From NCBI GenBank assembly GCA_021286855.1, contig JAJTBO010000019.1:1-64000 (forward strand): a DNA stretch of 64,000 bases, read 5' to 3'. The notes under the pieces are model-generated. The model saw nothing but the letters and a program-made list of their open reading frames with translations, searched no databases and was not told where the DNA came from. The translations under genes and the position numbers were made by a program. Each line of letters begins with the position of its first letter. The first letter of the stretch is position 1. Positions 23,220 through 33,986 of the stretch are shown piece after piece. The DNA comes from Hyphomicrobiales bacterium (lineage in GTDB: Bacteria; Pseudomonadota; Alphaproteobacteria; Rhizobiales; Ancalomicrobiaceae).

Positions 23220-23269
23220 GCGTCCCCCATACCGACGGTGAGCCGACGCCGTCCGCCCCTCCCGACGCC

Positions 23270-24064
23270 TCAATACCCCGCGCCGCCCCCGCCTCCGAGC
23301 ATCGCCGCCACGCCGGCGGCGACATAGCCGGTGTCGAAGCCGACCGAGACGAAGTCGAAGCCGAGCGCCCGGAACCGCGCCGCCTGCCGGCCGCCGAAGA
23401 CGCCGGAGATCTTGCCCGCCCGCTTGGCGGCCGAAACGATCCGCGCCAGCGGTTCGTCGAGCAGCGCCGCCTCCGGATCGACCAGCCGGCCGTCGGTCAG
23501 CGCGATGCACAGGTCGTTCGGCCCGACGAACACCCCGTCGATGCCGTCGACGGCGAGGATCTCGTCGAGGGCTTCGAGCCCCTCGCGCGTCTCGATCATC
23601 GCCAGCGCCAGCGTCATCTCGTCGGCGCTCGCCAGATAGTCGGCCCCTTGCGTCACGCCGGAGAACACCATGCTGCGCCCCGGCCCCCAGGAGCGGCGGC
23701 CGCGGGGCGGATATTTGACGAACGACACGAAGCGGCGCGCGTCCTCGGCGGAGTTGATCATCGGCGCGATGATCCCGGTCGCGCCGAAGTCGAGCGCCCG
23801 GCTCGCCATGGCGAAGTCCTCGACCGGCACCCGGACCACCGCCGGTTTCTCGGCCGCCACGATCGCCGCGATCGCCCCGACCAGCGTGCCGGAGTCGATC
23901 AGCCCGTGCTGCATGTCGAGCACCACCGCCTCGAGCGCCGTGCGCGCCACGGCGTCGGCGAAGACCGGATCGGGAAAACCGGTCCAGCCGACATAGGCGC
24001 TCTTGCCGGCGCGGAGCCGTTCGGCGAGCGAGAAGGCGGTGGAGACGTCGCGACGGTCGGCCAT
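23270..24064 (-). CDS. HpcH/HpaI-family aldolase
   Basis: A 264-residue class II pyruvate aldolase of the HpaI family, which cleaves 2-keto-3-deoxy acids with a divalent metal. Seen are VLDMQHGLID (catalytic His block), RVPVEDF, GIIAPMINSAEDARRFV, a basic PPRGRRSWGP loop, IETREGLEALDEI, and GVFVGPNDLCIALT with metal ligands. Met at 24064 was chosen over a longer frame because it lies at the family start. The end is an odd Gly-rich tail. The native substrate could be a 4-hydroxy-2-keto acid or ketodeoxyrhamnonate. Confidence 0.85.
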   Translation of the reverse strand: MADRRDVSTAFSLAERLRAGKSAYVGWTGFPDPVFADAVARTALEAVVLDMQHGLIDSGTLVGAIAAIVAAEKPAVVRVPVEDFAMASRALDFGATGIIAPMINSAEDARRFVSFVKYPPRGRRSWGPGRSMVFSGVTQGADYLASADEMTLALAMIETREGLEALDEILAVDGIDGVFVGPNDLCIALTDGRLVDPEAALLDEPLARIVSAAKRAGKISGVFGGRQAARFRALGFDFVSVGFDTGYVAAGVAAMLGGGGGAGY

Positions 24065-24140
24065 GGGATACCTCTGAACAAGAAAAAACGGCGCACGAGC
24101 CCGCGCCCGCACGCCGCCTGGAAGGAGATCGCCGTCGACG

Positions 24141-24464
24141 TCAGCGAGCCGCCTTCACCTGCGCGATCGCCGAGGCCATGAACTCGTCCATGGTGCGACG
24201 GATCTGATGCTCGGACTGCGGCACGCCGGCCGCCGCGAGATCGGCCTCGAGCTTGGCGATGACGTCGGCGTCGCCGCCTTCCGAGAGATCGGCCTCGATC
24301 ACCGACTTGGCGTAGTCGGCGGCCTTGTCGTCCGCGAGGCCCATCTTCTCCGCCGCCCACAGGCCCAGGAGCTTGTTGCGCCGCGCCGTGGCCTTGAACA
24401 GAAGCTCTTCGTCGTGAGCGAACTTCTGCTCGAAGGCCTCTTCACGCTTGTCGAAGGTGGTCAT
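24141..24464 (-). CDS. F1-ATPase inhibitor zeta-type protein (DUF1476)
   Basis: A 107-residue helical protein of the DUF1476 family, whose Paracoccus member is the zeta subunit that blocks ATP hydrolysis by F1-ATPase. It begins MTTFDKREEAFEQKFAHDEE, the inhibitory N-terminal region, and continues with KATARRNKLLGLWAAEKMGL, both diagnostic. Stop and length agree with the family. It is divergent from purC and 76 bp from the aldolase gene. Confidence 0.92.
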   Translation of the reverse strand: MTTFDKREEAFEQKFAHDEELLFKATARRNKLLGLWAAEKMGLADDKAADYAKSVIEADLSEGGDADVIAKLEADLAAAGVPQSEHQIRRTMDEFMASAIAQVKAAR

Positions 24465-24891
24465 GTCTTCGATTCTCCTGGAAATCCGCCCCAGGATCCT
24501 ATAAGGGATCCGCGATCGGCAGAATGAATAGCCCCCGGCGCAGACCAAATCAACGCGACGTTCGATCGACCACGATCGAGCGGGCGGTTGGGAACGGCGC
24601 TCGCGGGGCCTTCTTTCGTCCTCGTTGAGACGGGGCGGCGTTTCGGCTAGGGTGCCCGCGAGAAGCGCGCGGGTGCGAGAGGCGATTCCCATCTCTCTCC
24701 ACCCGCGCGTCGTTCTTCGAGGAGGTTGCGCGCCGGATCTCGGCGCGTCGAGCAGGAGCGATCGCCGTCCCCTCCGCAGGTCGGGAAACCGACGCGGAGC
24801 GTCGCCGCATCCGGACGGACGTCGTCCGGCCGCGGCACCACCGGAGGCCTTCGGCCCAATGGATTTCCCTTTCAAGTCACGGTACGTACCC
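24465..24891. other. Intergenic region before purC
   Basis: A 427-bp gap between divergent genes. It contains a near-perfect dyad at 24493-24511 made of two GGATCC palindromes either side of TATAAG, close to the inhibitor gene start. No gene-like frame is convincing. The purC promoter should lie here but cannot be placed with confidence. Confidence 0.45.
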
Positions 24892-25659
24892 ATGAATCGT
24901 CGGCGTCGCATCTACGAAGGCAAGGCCAAGATCCTCTACGAGGGCCCCGAGCCGGGCACCCTGATTCAGCACTTCAAGGACGACGCGACCGCGTTCAACG
25001 CCAAGAAGCACGCGATCATCGACGGCAAGGGCGTCCTCAACAATCGGATCTCCGAGTTCATCTTCAATCAGCTGAACTCGCTGGGCGTGCCGACGCACTT
25101 CATCAAGCGCCTCAACATGCGCGAGCAACTGATCCGCGAAGTCGAGATCATCCCGCTCGAGGTGGTGGTGCGCAACGTCTCGGCCGGCTCGCTGGCGACC
25201 CGCCTCGGCATCCCGGAAGGCACCCAGCTGCCGCGCTCGATCATCGAGTTCTATTACAAGAACGACGAGCTCAACGACCCGATGGTGTCGGAAGAGCACA
25301 TCACCGCCTTCGGCTGGGCGACCCCGCAGGACATCGACGACGTCATGGCGCTGGCCATCCGCGTCAACGACTTCCTCTCGGGCCTGTTCCTCGGCGTCGG
25401 CATCCGCCTCGTCGACTTCAAGCTCGAGTTCGGTCGTCTGTGGGAAGGCGACATGATGCGCATCGTGCTCGCCGACGAGATCTCGCCCGACAGCTGCCGT
25501 CTGTGGGACCAGTCGACCGGCGACAAGCTCGACAAGGACCGCTTCCGGCGCGACCTCGGCGGCATGCTCGAGGCCTATCAGGAAGTCGCCCGTCGCCTCG
25601 GCATCCTCAACGACAACGCCAGCCCGGCCCCGACCACCGGCCCGACCGTCGTGCAGTGA
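24892..25659 (+). CDS. purC: SAICAR synthetase PurC
   Basis: A 255-residue enzyme of purine synthesis that joins CAIR to aspartate using ATP. It opens with [14 protein letters not shown], the nucleotide-binding start, and contains [30 protein letters not shown], and [11 protein letters not shown]. The ATG at 24892 gives the family-standard [13 protein letters not shown] start; an in-frame ATG 33 bp upstream would add a non-conserved tail. A clear terminator follows 30 bp after the stop, so purC is a monocistronic unit here, unlike in genomes where purC leads purSQL. Confidence 0.97.
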   Translation: MNRRRRIYEGKAKILYEGPEPGTLIQHFKDDATAFNAKKHAIIDGKGVLNNRISEFIFNQLNSLGVPTHFIKRLNMREQLIREVEIIPLEVVVRNVSAGSLATRLGIPEGTQLPRSIIEFYYKNDELNDPMVSEEHITAFGWATPQDIDDVMALAIRVNDFLSGLFLGVGIRLVDFKLEFGRLWEGDMMRIVLADEISPDSCRLWDQSTGDKLDKDRFRRDLGGMLEAYQEVARRLGILNDNASPAPTTGPTVVQ

Positions 25660-25690
25660 TCGACCGCGCGTCGCAAGACCCGAACATGAG

Positions 25691-25720
25691 GAAGGCCGCC
25701 CTCGGGGCGGCCTTTCTCTT
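25691..25720 (+). terminator. Terminator of purC
   Basis: AAGGCCGCCC pairs with GGGCGGCCTT around a 3-nt loop, followed by TCTCTTT. Confidence 0.85.
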
Positions 25721-25752
25721 TCGCGAGCCGTCGATCGGTCGCCTGCGGCGCG

Positions 25753-25989
25753 TCACGCCGCGAGCCACGCCTTGACGTCCTCTTCCTTCGGCAGGCCGCC
25801 GGCGTGGACCACCTTGCCGTCGATGACGATGCCCGGCGTCGACGCGATGCCGTAGCCGGCGATCGCCGCATAGTCGGTGACCTTCTCGACCTTCACGTCG
25901 AGACCGAGCGCCGCCGCCGCCGTCTTCACCATCTCCGCCGTCGCTTCGCAGCGCTTGCAGCCCGGTCCGAGCACCTTGACGTCTTTCAT
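25753..25989 (-). CDS. Small thioredoxin-like redox protein
   Basis: A 78-residue protein of the TM0996/MTH895 type, a minimal thioredoxin fold. The active-site motif is GPGCKRC (residues 8-14), followed by a cis-Pro in TPGIVIDGKV. It lies 26 bp after the permease gene on the same strand and ends the ArsR-permease operon. Such proteins often accompany DUF318 permeases and may reduce thiols or metalloid adducts; that role here is inferred. Confidence 0.85.
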   Translation of the reverse strand: MKDVKVLGPGCKRCEATAEMVKTAAAALGLDVKVEKVTDYAAIAGYGIASTPGIVIDGKVVHAGGLPKEEDVKAWLAA

Positions 25990-26015
25990 CGTCGTTCTCC
26001 GAAAGGCTCTTCGTC

Positions 26016-27095
26016 TCAGGCGAAGAGCAGGTTGAAGAGATAGCCGACGCACAGGATCCCGACGCCGACCACGCCGACGAAGACGGCGAGGAGGCGAACG
26101 GTCATGACCTTGCGCAGGATCAGAAGCTCCGGGGCGGAGAGCGCGGTGACGCTCATCATGAAGGCGAGCACCGTGCCGAGCGCCGCGCCCTTGGCGATCA
26201 GCGCCTCGACCACCGGCACGATGCCGGCGGCGTTCGAATAGATCGGGATCCCGACGACCACCGCCGCCGGCACCGACCACCACGCCTCGCGCCCCATGAT
26301 CGCGGCGAGCACCTCCGCCGGCGCCCAGCCGTGGATCAGCGCGCCGACCGCGATGCCGGCGAGGATCCAGGCCCAGATCCGCCCGAGGATATCCTTCACC
26401 GCCGCGACGCCCGCCGCGATCCGATCGGCCGCGCTCTGCGACGCGACGGGAACGTCGACCGCTCCGGCCCGAACCGCTCGGACCCACTCTTCGAGCCAGC
26501 CCTCGAGATTCAGAGCGCCGATGACGAAGCCGCCGGCGATCGCGACGCTGAGACCAAAGGCGAGATAGGTCGCCGCCACCTTCCAACCGAGCAGCGCGAA
26601 GAGCAGTCCCAGCGCCACCTCGTTGACCATCGGCGCGGCGATCAGGAAGGAGAAGGTGACGCCGAGCGGCACCCCGGCCGAGACGAAGCCGACGAACAGC
26701 GGCACCGCCGAGCACGAGCAGAACGGCGTCAGCACGCCGAGCCCCGCCGCCGCCACGTTGCCGAAGCCTTCGCCGCGCCCGGCCAGCAGCGCCCGCGTCC
26801 GCTCCGGCGAGAAGAAGCTGCGCACCACCCCCATCGCGAAGATGACGAGGCAGAGCAGCATCAGCACCTTCGGCGCGTCGTAGAGGAAGAAGGCGACCGC
26901 TTCCGCCGCATGTCCCCCGGGTTCGAGCGGCAGGGCCGCCGTCGCCCGGTCGGCGAAGGGCTTCAGCCCGGCGTAGATCGCGCCCCAGGCGATGAGCCCG
27001 GCTGCCGTCAGCGCGATCGCCCGGCGCGACCGGCCGTGATCGACGGCCGCCGCCGGCCCGCAACATCCCGCCGCCTCGCAGCTCCGCCCACTCAT
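26016..27095 (-). CDS. DUF318/ArsP-type membrane permease
   Basis: A 359-residue polytopic membrane protein of the permease family that includes ArsP, an exporter of organoarsenicals. The N-terminus carries two Cys groups (RSCEAAGCCG). PFCSCSAVPLFVGF (about residues 125-138) is the conserved Cys motif, and AAPMVNEVAL and PIYSNAAGIVPVVEAL are family blocks; about eight to ten membrane segments follow. The start overlaps the arsR stop by 4 nt (ATGA), and it was chosen on that ground. It is probably a metal or metalloid exporter under ArsR control; the ligand is unknown. Confidence 0.85.
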   Translation of the reverse strand: MSGRSCEAAGCCGPAAAVDHGRSRRAIALTAAGLIAWGAIYAGLKPFADRATAALPLEPGGHAAEAVAFFLYDAPKVLMLLCLVIFAMGVVRSFFSPERTRALLAGRGEGFGNVAAAGLGVLTPFCSCSAVPLFVGFVSAGVPLGVTFSFLIAAPMVNEVALGLLFALLGWKVAATYLAFGLSVAIAGGFVIGALNLEGWLEEWVRAVRAGAVDVPVASQSAADRIAAGVAAVKDILGRIWAWILAGIAVGALIHGWAPAEVLAAIMGREAWWSVPAAVVVGIPIYSNAAGIVPVVEALIAKGAALGTVLAFMMSVTALSAPELLILRKVMTVRLLAVFVGVVGVGILCVGYLFNLLFA

Positions 27096-27403
27096 GCCGC
27101 CGCCTCCGTCTCGTCGTCCGCCGCCGGCGCGTCGGCCAGAGCCAACGCCGCCTCGACCAACGCCACCACCTCCGGGGAGAGATCGCCGCAGCGGGTGTAA
27201 CGCACCCATTGCCGATCCCGTCGGCCGCTGACCAGCCCGGCTCGATCGAGCACGCTCATGTGCCGCGACATCCGCGATTGGGTCGCCCCGAGCTTCGACA
27301 TCAGTTCGCAGACGCAATGCTCGCGCCCGTCCCAGACGAGCCGCAGAGCGGCGAGACGGGTCGGTTCGGCGAGGGCGGCGAGAAGGTCGACGGCGGTCTT
27401 CAT
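27092..27403 (-). CDS. ArsR-family metal-responsive repressor
   Basis: A 103-residue winged-helix repressor. The ligand motif HCVCELM (about residues 29-35) resembles the CVC site of arsenite-sensing ArsR, followed by the recognition helix TQSRMSRHMSVLDRAGLV. It is first of three coupled genes (arsR, permease, thioredoxin-like) and has a perfect palindrome 14 bp before its start, so it is probably self-regulated and released by arsenite or another thiol-binding metal. Confidence 0.92.
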   Translation of the reverse strand: MKTAVDLLAALAEPTRLAALRLVWDGREHCVCELMSKLGATQSRMSRHMSVLDRAGLVSGRRDRQWVRYTRCGDLSPEVVALVEAALALADAPAADDETEAAA

Positions 27404-27416
27404 GACGCCAATATGC

Positions 27417-27432
27417 GCTCATGCGCATGAGC
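27417..27432. promoter_or_regulatory. Palindromic ArsR operator
   Basis: GCTCATGCGCATGAGC is a perfect 16-bp palindrome 14 bp upstream of the arsR start. The TCA-TGA half-sites fit ArsR-type operators, and its position would block transcription. Confidence 0.7.
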
Positions 27433-27601
27433 ACACGAGCCGGGAAGACTGCGGACGGGCGCGCCGAGATTTCGCCGCCGAACCACCGCCGCCGCTTGCC
27501 CCTCCCCGCCCCGCGTGCTACGCGCGGGACCCGAGAAAGAGAGCCGGCGCCCGCCCGCTCTCCCTTTCGCGTTTTCGTTCCAACCGCCGAGGAACCGTCC
27601 C

Positions 27602-27841
27602 ATGAAGGCCCGCGTCACCGTCACCTTGAAGAACGGCGTTCTCGACCCCCAGGGCAAGGCCATTCAGGGCGCGCTGAAGAGCCTCGGCTTCGCCGGCGTC
27701 GACGACGTCCGCCAGGGCAAGCTGATCGAGCTCGAGCTTTCGACCCACGATCGCGTCCAGGCCGAGGCGGATCTGACCGAGATGTGCGAGAAGCTCCTCG
27801 CCAACACCGTCATCGAGAACTACCGGATCGAGCTGATCTGA
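27602..27841 (+). CDS. purS: FGAM synthase subunit PurS
   Basis: A 79-residue subunit of the three-part phosphoribosylformylglycinamidine synthase (PurSQL), bridging the amidotransferase and synthetase subunits. It shows [20 protein letters not shown] and the ending IENYRIELI, both typical. It lies 64 bp before purQ, with which it forms an operon, and is divergent from arsR. Confidence 0.95.
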   Translation: MKARVTVTLKNGVLDPQGKAIQGALKSLGFAGVDDVRQGKLIELELSTHDRVQAEADLTEMCEKLLANTVIENYRIELI

Positions 27842-27905
27842 GGCTTCCCTCTCGCCCGATCCCGAAACTCCGTCGAGGCGCGCCCGCGCCGATGAGGTGA
27901 CACCC

Positions 27906-28595
27906 ATGAAAGCCGCCGTCCTCGTCTTTCCCGGCATCAACCGCGAACGCGACATGGCCCGCGCCTTCGAGAGCGTGACCGGCGAGAAGCCGGCCATGGT
28001 CTGGCACACCGAGACCGAACTGCCGGCCGGCGTCGACGTCGTCGCCGTGCCCGGCGGCTTCTCCTACGGCGACTATCTGCGCTGCGGCGCCATCGCCGCC
28101 CGCTCGCCGATCATCGACGCGGTGAAGCGCCACGCCGAGCGCGGCGGCTACGTCCTCGGCGTCTGCAACGGCTTCCAGATCGTCACCGAGATCGGCCTGC
28201 TGCCGGGCGCGCTGATGCGCAACGCCTCGCTGAAGTTCGTCTGCAAGGAGGTGCGCCTGCGCGTCGATAACGCGACGACCGCCTTCACCTCGGCCTATGC
28301 GCCGAGACAGGTGATCCGCTGCCCGATCGCCCATGGCGAGGGCAACTACTTCGCCGACGCCGAGACGCTGGCGAGGCTCGAGGGCGAAGGCCGCGTCGTC
28401 TTCCGTTATTGCGACGAGGCCGGCGAAGCGACCGAGGCGGCCAACCCGAACGGCTCGCTGAACGGCATCGCCGGCATCGTCAACGCCCGCGGCAACGTCC
28501 TCGGCATGATGCCGCATCCCGAGAACCTGATCGAGGTCCTGCAGGGCGGCGTCGACGGCCGCGGCCTGTTCGAGAGCCTCGCGAAGGTCGCCTGA
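27906..28595 (+). CDS. purQ: FGAM synthase subunit PurQ
   Basis: A 229-residue class I glutamine amidotransferase that supplies ammonia to PurL. The nucleophile is Cys87 in GVCNGFQ, and the His-Glu pair lies in MMPHPE near residue 200. [14 protein letters not shown] is the oxyanion region. ATG 27906 has GAGG 8 nt upstream; a GTG 9 bp earlier is unlikely. It is followed by a repeat-bearing gap and then purL. Confidence 0.96.
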   Translation: MKAAVLVFPGINRERDMARAFESVTGEKPAMVWHTETELPAGVDVVAVPGGFSYGDYLRCGAIAARSPIIDAVKRHAERGGYVLGVCNGFQIVTEIGLLPGALMRNASLKFVCKEVRLRVDNATTAFTSAYAPRQVIRCPIAHGEGNYFADAETLARLEGEGRVVFRYCDEAGEATEAANPNGSLNGIAGIVNARGNVLGMMPHPENLIEVLQGGVDGRGLFESLAKVA

Positions 28596-28631
28596 GCGCC
28601 GATTGTCTTCCGCCGGGCGAGCCCGGCTCTT

Positions 28632-28771
28632 CCTTCTCCCCTTCCGGGAGAAGGCGCCCGAAGGGCGGATGAGGGGTCTCGCCCCCACCTGCCCGAACGA
28701 ATTCCAAGGGGAAAGCACCACCCCCTCATCCGGCCGCTCGCGCGGCCACCTTCTCCCGCGAGGGGAGAAGG
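28632..28771. repeat. Mirrored intergenic repeat element
   Basis: An inverted pair of repeat arms: CCTTCTCCCC to GGATGAGGGG (28632-28676) and the reverse order CCCCTCATCC to GGGGAGAAGG (28722-28771). Each arm also folds on itself. This resembles the short palindromic elements scattered between genes in rhizobia. It lies between purQ and purL. Confidence 0.75.
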
Positions 28772-28814
28772 AGAGGTGCCCGCCGAAAGGCCGTGGCGAC
28801 GAAGGAACGACACG

Positions 28815-31034
<2,220 letters not shown>

Positions 31035-31119
31035 AGCGACGCTCTTGCCTCCGGGCATGAAGTCGGGTGAGCTTTGCGACGCAACCTGTCGCGAAGCGAC
31101 GAAACGGAGTTCGACCAGC

Positions 31120-31353
31120 ATGGCGATGACCGCAGCCGCAATCGAGAAGTTGATCACGGACGCCTTCCCGCAGGCCAAGGTCGTCATCACCGACCTCGCC
31201 GGCGACGGCGACCATTGGGCGGCCGAGATCGTCACCCCGGAATTCGCCGGCAAGTCGCGCGTCCAGCAGCATCAGATGGTCAACGCCGCGCTGAAGGAGG
31301 CCCTCGCCGGCCCCCTGCACGCGCTGTCGCTGACCACCCGCGCCCCGGCCTGA
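31120..31353 (+). CDS. bolA: BolA-family protein
   Basis: A 77-residue BolA/IbaG-like protein with DHWAAEIVTPEFAGKSRVQQHQMV, which carries the conserved His and the HQ helix. BolA proteins pair with CGFS glutaredoxins through a shared iron-sulfur cluster; grxD follows 69 bp downstream. ATG 31120 was chosen over a longer frame starting at 31045 because the family starts near here. Confidence 0.92.
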   Translation: MAMTAAAIEKLITDAFPQAKVVITDLAGDGDHWAAEIVTPEFAGKSRVQQHQMVNAALKEALAGPLHALSLTTRAPA

Positions 31354-31422
31354 CGCGCCGTTTTCGGAAGTCCAGATCCCATCGCCGGTCCTTGACGCCG
31401 GTCAGACGAGAGGAAGCCACCG

Positions 31423-31749
31423 ATGTCCGACATCCGCACTCAGATCGACGCCGAAGTGAAGTCCAACGACGTGCTGCTCTTCATGAAGGGCACCCCGAAG
31501 ATGCCGATGTGCGGCTTCTCGGGCCAGTGCGTCCAGATTCTCAACCACCTCGGCGTGCCCTTCAAGGGCATCAACATCCTGGAATCCGACGAGTGGCGCC
31601 AGGGCGTGAAGGACTATTCCAACTGGCCGACCTTCCCGCAGCTCTACGTCAAGGGCGAGTTCATCGGCGGCGCCGACATCACCCGTGAGATGTTCCAGGC
31701 CGGCGAGCTGCAGGCCCTCCTCAAGGAAAAGGGCCTCGTCGCCGCCTGA
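31423..31749 (+). CDS. grxD: Monothiol glutaredoxin GrxD
   Basis: A 108-residue CGFS-type glutaredoxin; the active site is Cys30 in MCGFSGQC. WPTFPQLYVKGEFIGGADI is the glutathione-binding region. It carries iron-sulfur clusters with BolA, consistent with the gene next to it. A GAGAGGAAG site precedes the ATG, and a strong terminator follows. Confidence 0.96.
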   Translation: MSDIRTQIDAEVKSNDVLLFMKGTPKMPMCGFSGQCVQILNHLGVPFKGINILESDEWRQGVKDYSNWPTFPQLYVKGEFIGGADITREMFQAGELQALLKEKGLVAA

Positions 31750-31777
31750 TCGCGAAACGAACGAGACGAAACGGACG

Positions 31778-31812
31778 AGGCCGGAGAGAGATTCTCCGGC
31801 CTTTTCGTTTTT
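31778..31812 (+). terminator. Terminator after grxD
   Basis: AGGCCGGAGA pairs with TCTCCGGCCT around a 5-nt loop, followed by TTTTCGTTTTT. Confidence 0.92.
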
Positions 31813-31834
31813 GCCGCCCGGCGTCGGCCGATCG

Positions 31835-32293
31835 TCAGTGTTCCTTTTCGTGCCCGCATTCGCAGCCCGGTCCGTGGCTGTGCAGCGCGTGCGGCTCGTC
31901 GTCCTTCGCGAGCCCCCGACAGGCCGCGCATTCGCCGCGCACTTCGATCGTCCGCCCCGTCACCGAGAAGCCGGCCCGCTCCGCCTCCGCGCCGATCAGC
32001 GCGTCGATTCCCTCCGCCGACCACTCCTCGACCCGGCGACAGGTCGTGCAGATCGCGAACACCGTGCCCTTGGTGTGATCGCGGCCGCAGCAGGCGAAAT
32101 AGGCGTTGAGCGCCTCCAGGCGATGGATCTGTCCGGACTTCTGCAGCCGCTCCAGAGCCCGATAGACGATCGGCGGCGATTGAATGCCCTGCGGCCGCAG
32201 CCGGTCCAGCACCTGATAGGCGCTCATCGGCGTCTCCGCTTCGCGCAACACCGTCAGAACCGTCTCGTCGGTCGCCGACCTGCGCCCCGCCAT
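31835..32293 (-). CDS. Fur-family regulator, Zur-like
   Basis: A 152-residue Fur-family regulator, most like Zur. The N-terminal winged helix includes ETPMSAYQVLDRLRP and SPPIVYRALERLQKSGQIHRLE. The metal part has ACCGRDH, CTTCRRVEEW, CAACRG, and an unusual His/Cys-rich tail ending SHGPGCECGHEKEH. Such tails bind zinc. Met at 32293 is the first plausible start. No znu uptake genes lie nearby, so the target set is elsewhere. Confidence 0.82.
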   Translation of the reverse strand: MAGRRSATDETVLTVLREAETPMSAYQVLDRLRPQGIQSPPIVYRALERLQKSGQIHRLEALNAYFACCGRDHTKGTVFAICTTCRRVEEWSAEGIDALIGAEAERAGFSVTGRTIEVRGECAACRGLAKDDEPHALHSHGPGCECGHEKEH

Positions 32294-32777
32294 CCTCCGC
32301 CTCCTTCGCCGCCCGTCTCGCGTCGCGTCGCGTGAGCCGACCATAGGCGATCCACGCCCGCCCGTCAGCTCGAACCACCCTTCCCGATCGCGGCGGCGCC
32401 CGATCCGACCCTGTCGCCGCGATTCCTTCCACGAAGAAAAATTGTTTCGAAATTCTCCGAATCGAGAAATCCCTCCCTGCGGAAACCTGATTGTGTGCAA
32501 TGTTTTCCATTGCACCACCGACGAAAGGATGACATCGTGACGGTGTCGGCGAAGGAGGGAGGAATCCCCTGCCCTCGTCGGTTCCCAGGCTTCTCCGAAT
32601 TCGGCAACCCGCCTTCTGTGACGCTTCTTCATGAAGTCGTCACGATCCGAGAGCAGAAGAGAAGTCGTCCGAAACTCGAACGCACCGCGCCGCCTTCGGC
32701 GACGCCACATCCACCGGAAGGAGTATCGCGAGGGACCGGGAGCTGCTGCTTTCCCGGCCGGCGAAGAGGAGGTTGAA
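32294..32777. other. Intergenic region upstream of the Zur-like gene
   Basis: A 484-bp gap between divergent genes. It is AT-richer around 32440-32520 and contains a 21-bp dyad. No further gene is supported. Confidence 0.5.
32495..32515. promoter_or_regulatory. 21-bp dyad, possible operator
   Basis: GTGCAATG (32495-32502) and CATTGCAC (32508-32515) are perfect 8-bp arms with a 5-bp TTTTC spacer. It lies in the AT-richer part of the gap between the Zur-like gene and the small ORF. The regulator is unknown. Confidence 0.5.
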
Positions 32778-33002
32778 ATGGGACGGTTTTCTCTGCCCAC
32801 CCCCGAAACCTGCTGCGAACTGCGTGACTGGACCGATCCGTGCATCGAGCCGACGCTGACGGAGCTTCTCGCCGATCCGATGATGGACCTCGTATTCCGT
32901 TCCGACAAACTGCGTCGAGAAAACGTCGAGAACTTCTTGCGAGATCACGCGATCCGCTTGGCCGCCGAGCGCCCCGCGCCGCTGCTGAGCCGCTGCGCCT
33001 GA
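32778..33002 (+). CDS. Small hypothetical protein
   Basis: A 74-residue soluble protein I do not recognise. A strong AGGAGG site lies 7 nt before the ATG, which supports it and decides the start against longer in-frame openings. The middle is acidic (about residues 15-40, including LTELLADPMMDLVFRSD), then comes a helical basic end (KLRRENVENFLRDHAIRLA). It ends before a terminator shared with rpsD. Confidence 0.65.
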   Translation: MGRFSLPTPETCCELRDWTDPCIEPTLTELLADPMMDLVFRSDKLRRENVENFLRDHAIRLAAERPAPLLSRCA

Positions 33003-33092
33003 ACGCCGTCTCCGCGTCGAAGACGTGCGCCCGCGCGCGTCTTCCGACGTTCGTCTCGGATTTTCGCGTCGTTCCCCCTGACCCATCGAACA

Positions 33093-33124
33093 AAGAGGCC
33101 GCCGGATCGCTCCGGCGGCCTCTT
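33093..33124. terminator. Bidirectional terminator
   Basis: AAGAGGCCGCCGGA and TCCGGCGGCCTCTT form a perfect 14-bp stem with a TCGC loop, between the ends of the small ORF (plus) and rpsD (minus). Both stem edges carry T/A runs. Confidence 0.85.
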
Positions 33125-33147
33125 GCGTTTGGTCTCGATCGAACCGA

Positions 33148-33765
33148 TCAGCGCGAATAGAATTCGACGACCAGGTTCGGCTCCATCTGCACCGGATAGG
33201 GCACGTCGGAGAGGTTCGGCACGCGCACGAACTTGGCGACCATCTTGCCGTGATCGACTTCGACGTACTCCGGCACGTCGCGCTCGCCCGACTGCGAGGC
33301 TTCGAGCACCAGCGCGAGCTGCTTGGAGGCTTCCTTGACCTCGACCACGTCGCCGATCTTGACGCGATAGGACGCGACGTTGACGCGGCGGCCGTTCACC
33401 TTGATGTGGCCGTGGTTGATGAACTGACGCGCCGCGAACACGGTCGGCACGAACTTGGCGCGATAGATCACCGCGTCGAGACGACGCTCGAGCAGGCCGA
33501 TCAGGTTCTCCGAGGAGTCGCCCTTCAGTCGCATCGCTTCCTGATAGGTGCGCTTGAACTGCTTCTCCGAGATGTTGCCGTAATAGCCCTTGAGCTTCTG
33601 CTTGGCCTTCAGCTGCACGCCGAAGTCGGAGAGCTTGCCCTTGCGGCGCTGGCCGTGCTGGCCGGGGCCGTACTCGCGCTTGGCGACCGGGGACTTGCCA
33701 CGGCCCCAGATGTTTTCGCCCATGCGGCGATCGATCTTGTACTTCGCGGAATGACGCTTCGACAT
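33148..33765 (-). CDS. rpsD: 30S ribosomal protein S4
   Basis: A 205-residue S4, one of the first proteins to bind 16S rRNA. It begins [22 protein letters not shown] and has [11 protein letters not shown]; the S4 RNA-binding domain covers about residues 95-160. The start is fixed by the family. A near-ideal promoter lies about 170 nt upstream, with a terminator-like hairpin in the leader. Confidence 0.97.
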   Translation of the reverse strand: MSKRHSAKYKIDRRMGENIWGRGKSPVAKREYGPGQHGQRRKGKLSDFGVQLKAKQKLKGYYGNISEKQFKRTYQEAMRLKGDSSENLIGLLERRLDAVIYRAKFVPTVFAARQFINHGHIKVNGRRVNVASYRVKIGDVVEVKEASKQLALVLEASQSGERDVPEYVEVDHGKMVAKFVRVPNLSDVPYPVQMEPNLVVEFYSR

Positions 33766-33906
33766 CGCGGTCTCACGTTTGTTGGCGCAGGAAACGGTCG
33801 CCCGTCCCGCTTTCGTTTCGAGAGCGCGCCCTCCTCTGCGCCCGGAGGCGCCGACAGGACCACCCCGAGCGTTTCGGCGGGTCCACGGGAGCACATGAAA
33901 AGACGA

Positions 33907-33927
33907 CGCGGACCGAGTGGGTCCGCG
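33907..33927 (-). promoter_or_regulatory. Terminator-like hairpin in the rpsD leader
   Basis: CGCGGACC pairs with GGTCCGCG around a 5-nt loop. Read on the minus strand it is followed by TCGTCTTTT, and it lies just after the predicted promoter and before rpsD. It may act as an attenuator. Confidence 0.5.
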
Positions 33928-33938
33928 AAGCTGCGACG

Positions 33939-33967
33939 GCTATAGGCGCAGCCGCTCGGCCTGTCAA
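33939..33967 (-). promoter_or_regulatory. Strong sigma-70 promoter of rpsD
   Basis: On the minus strand TTGACA (33962-33967), a 17-bp spacer, and TATAGC (33939-33944). This is the closest match to the consensus that I saw in the window. Confidence 0.75.
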
Positions 33968-33986
33968 CGCGATTGGCGAAAAACGC

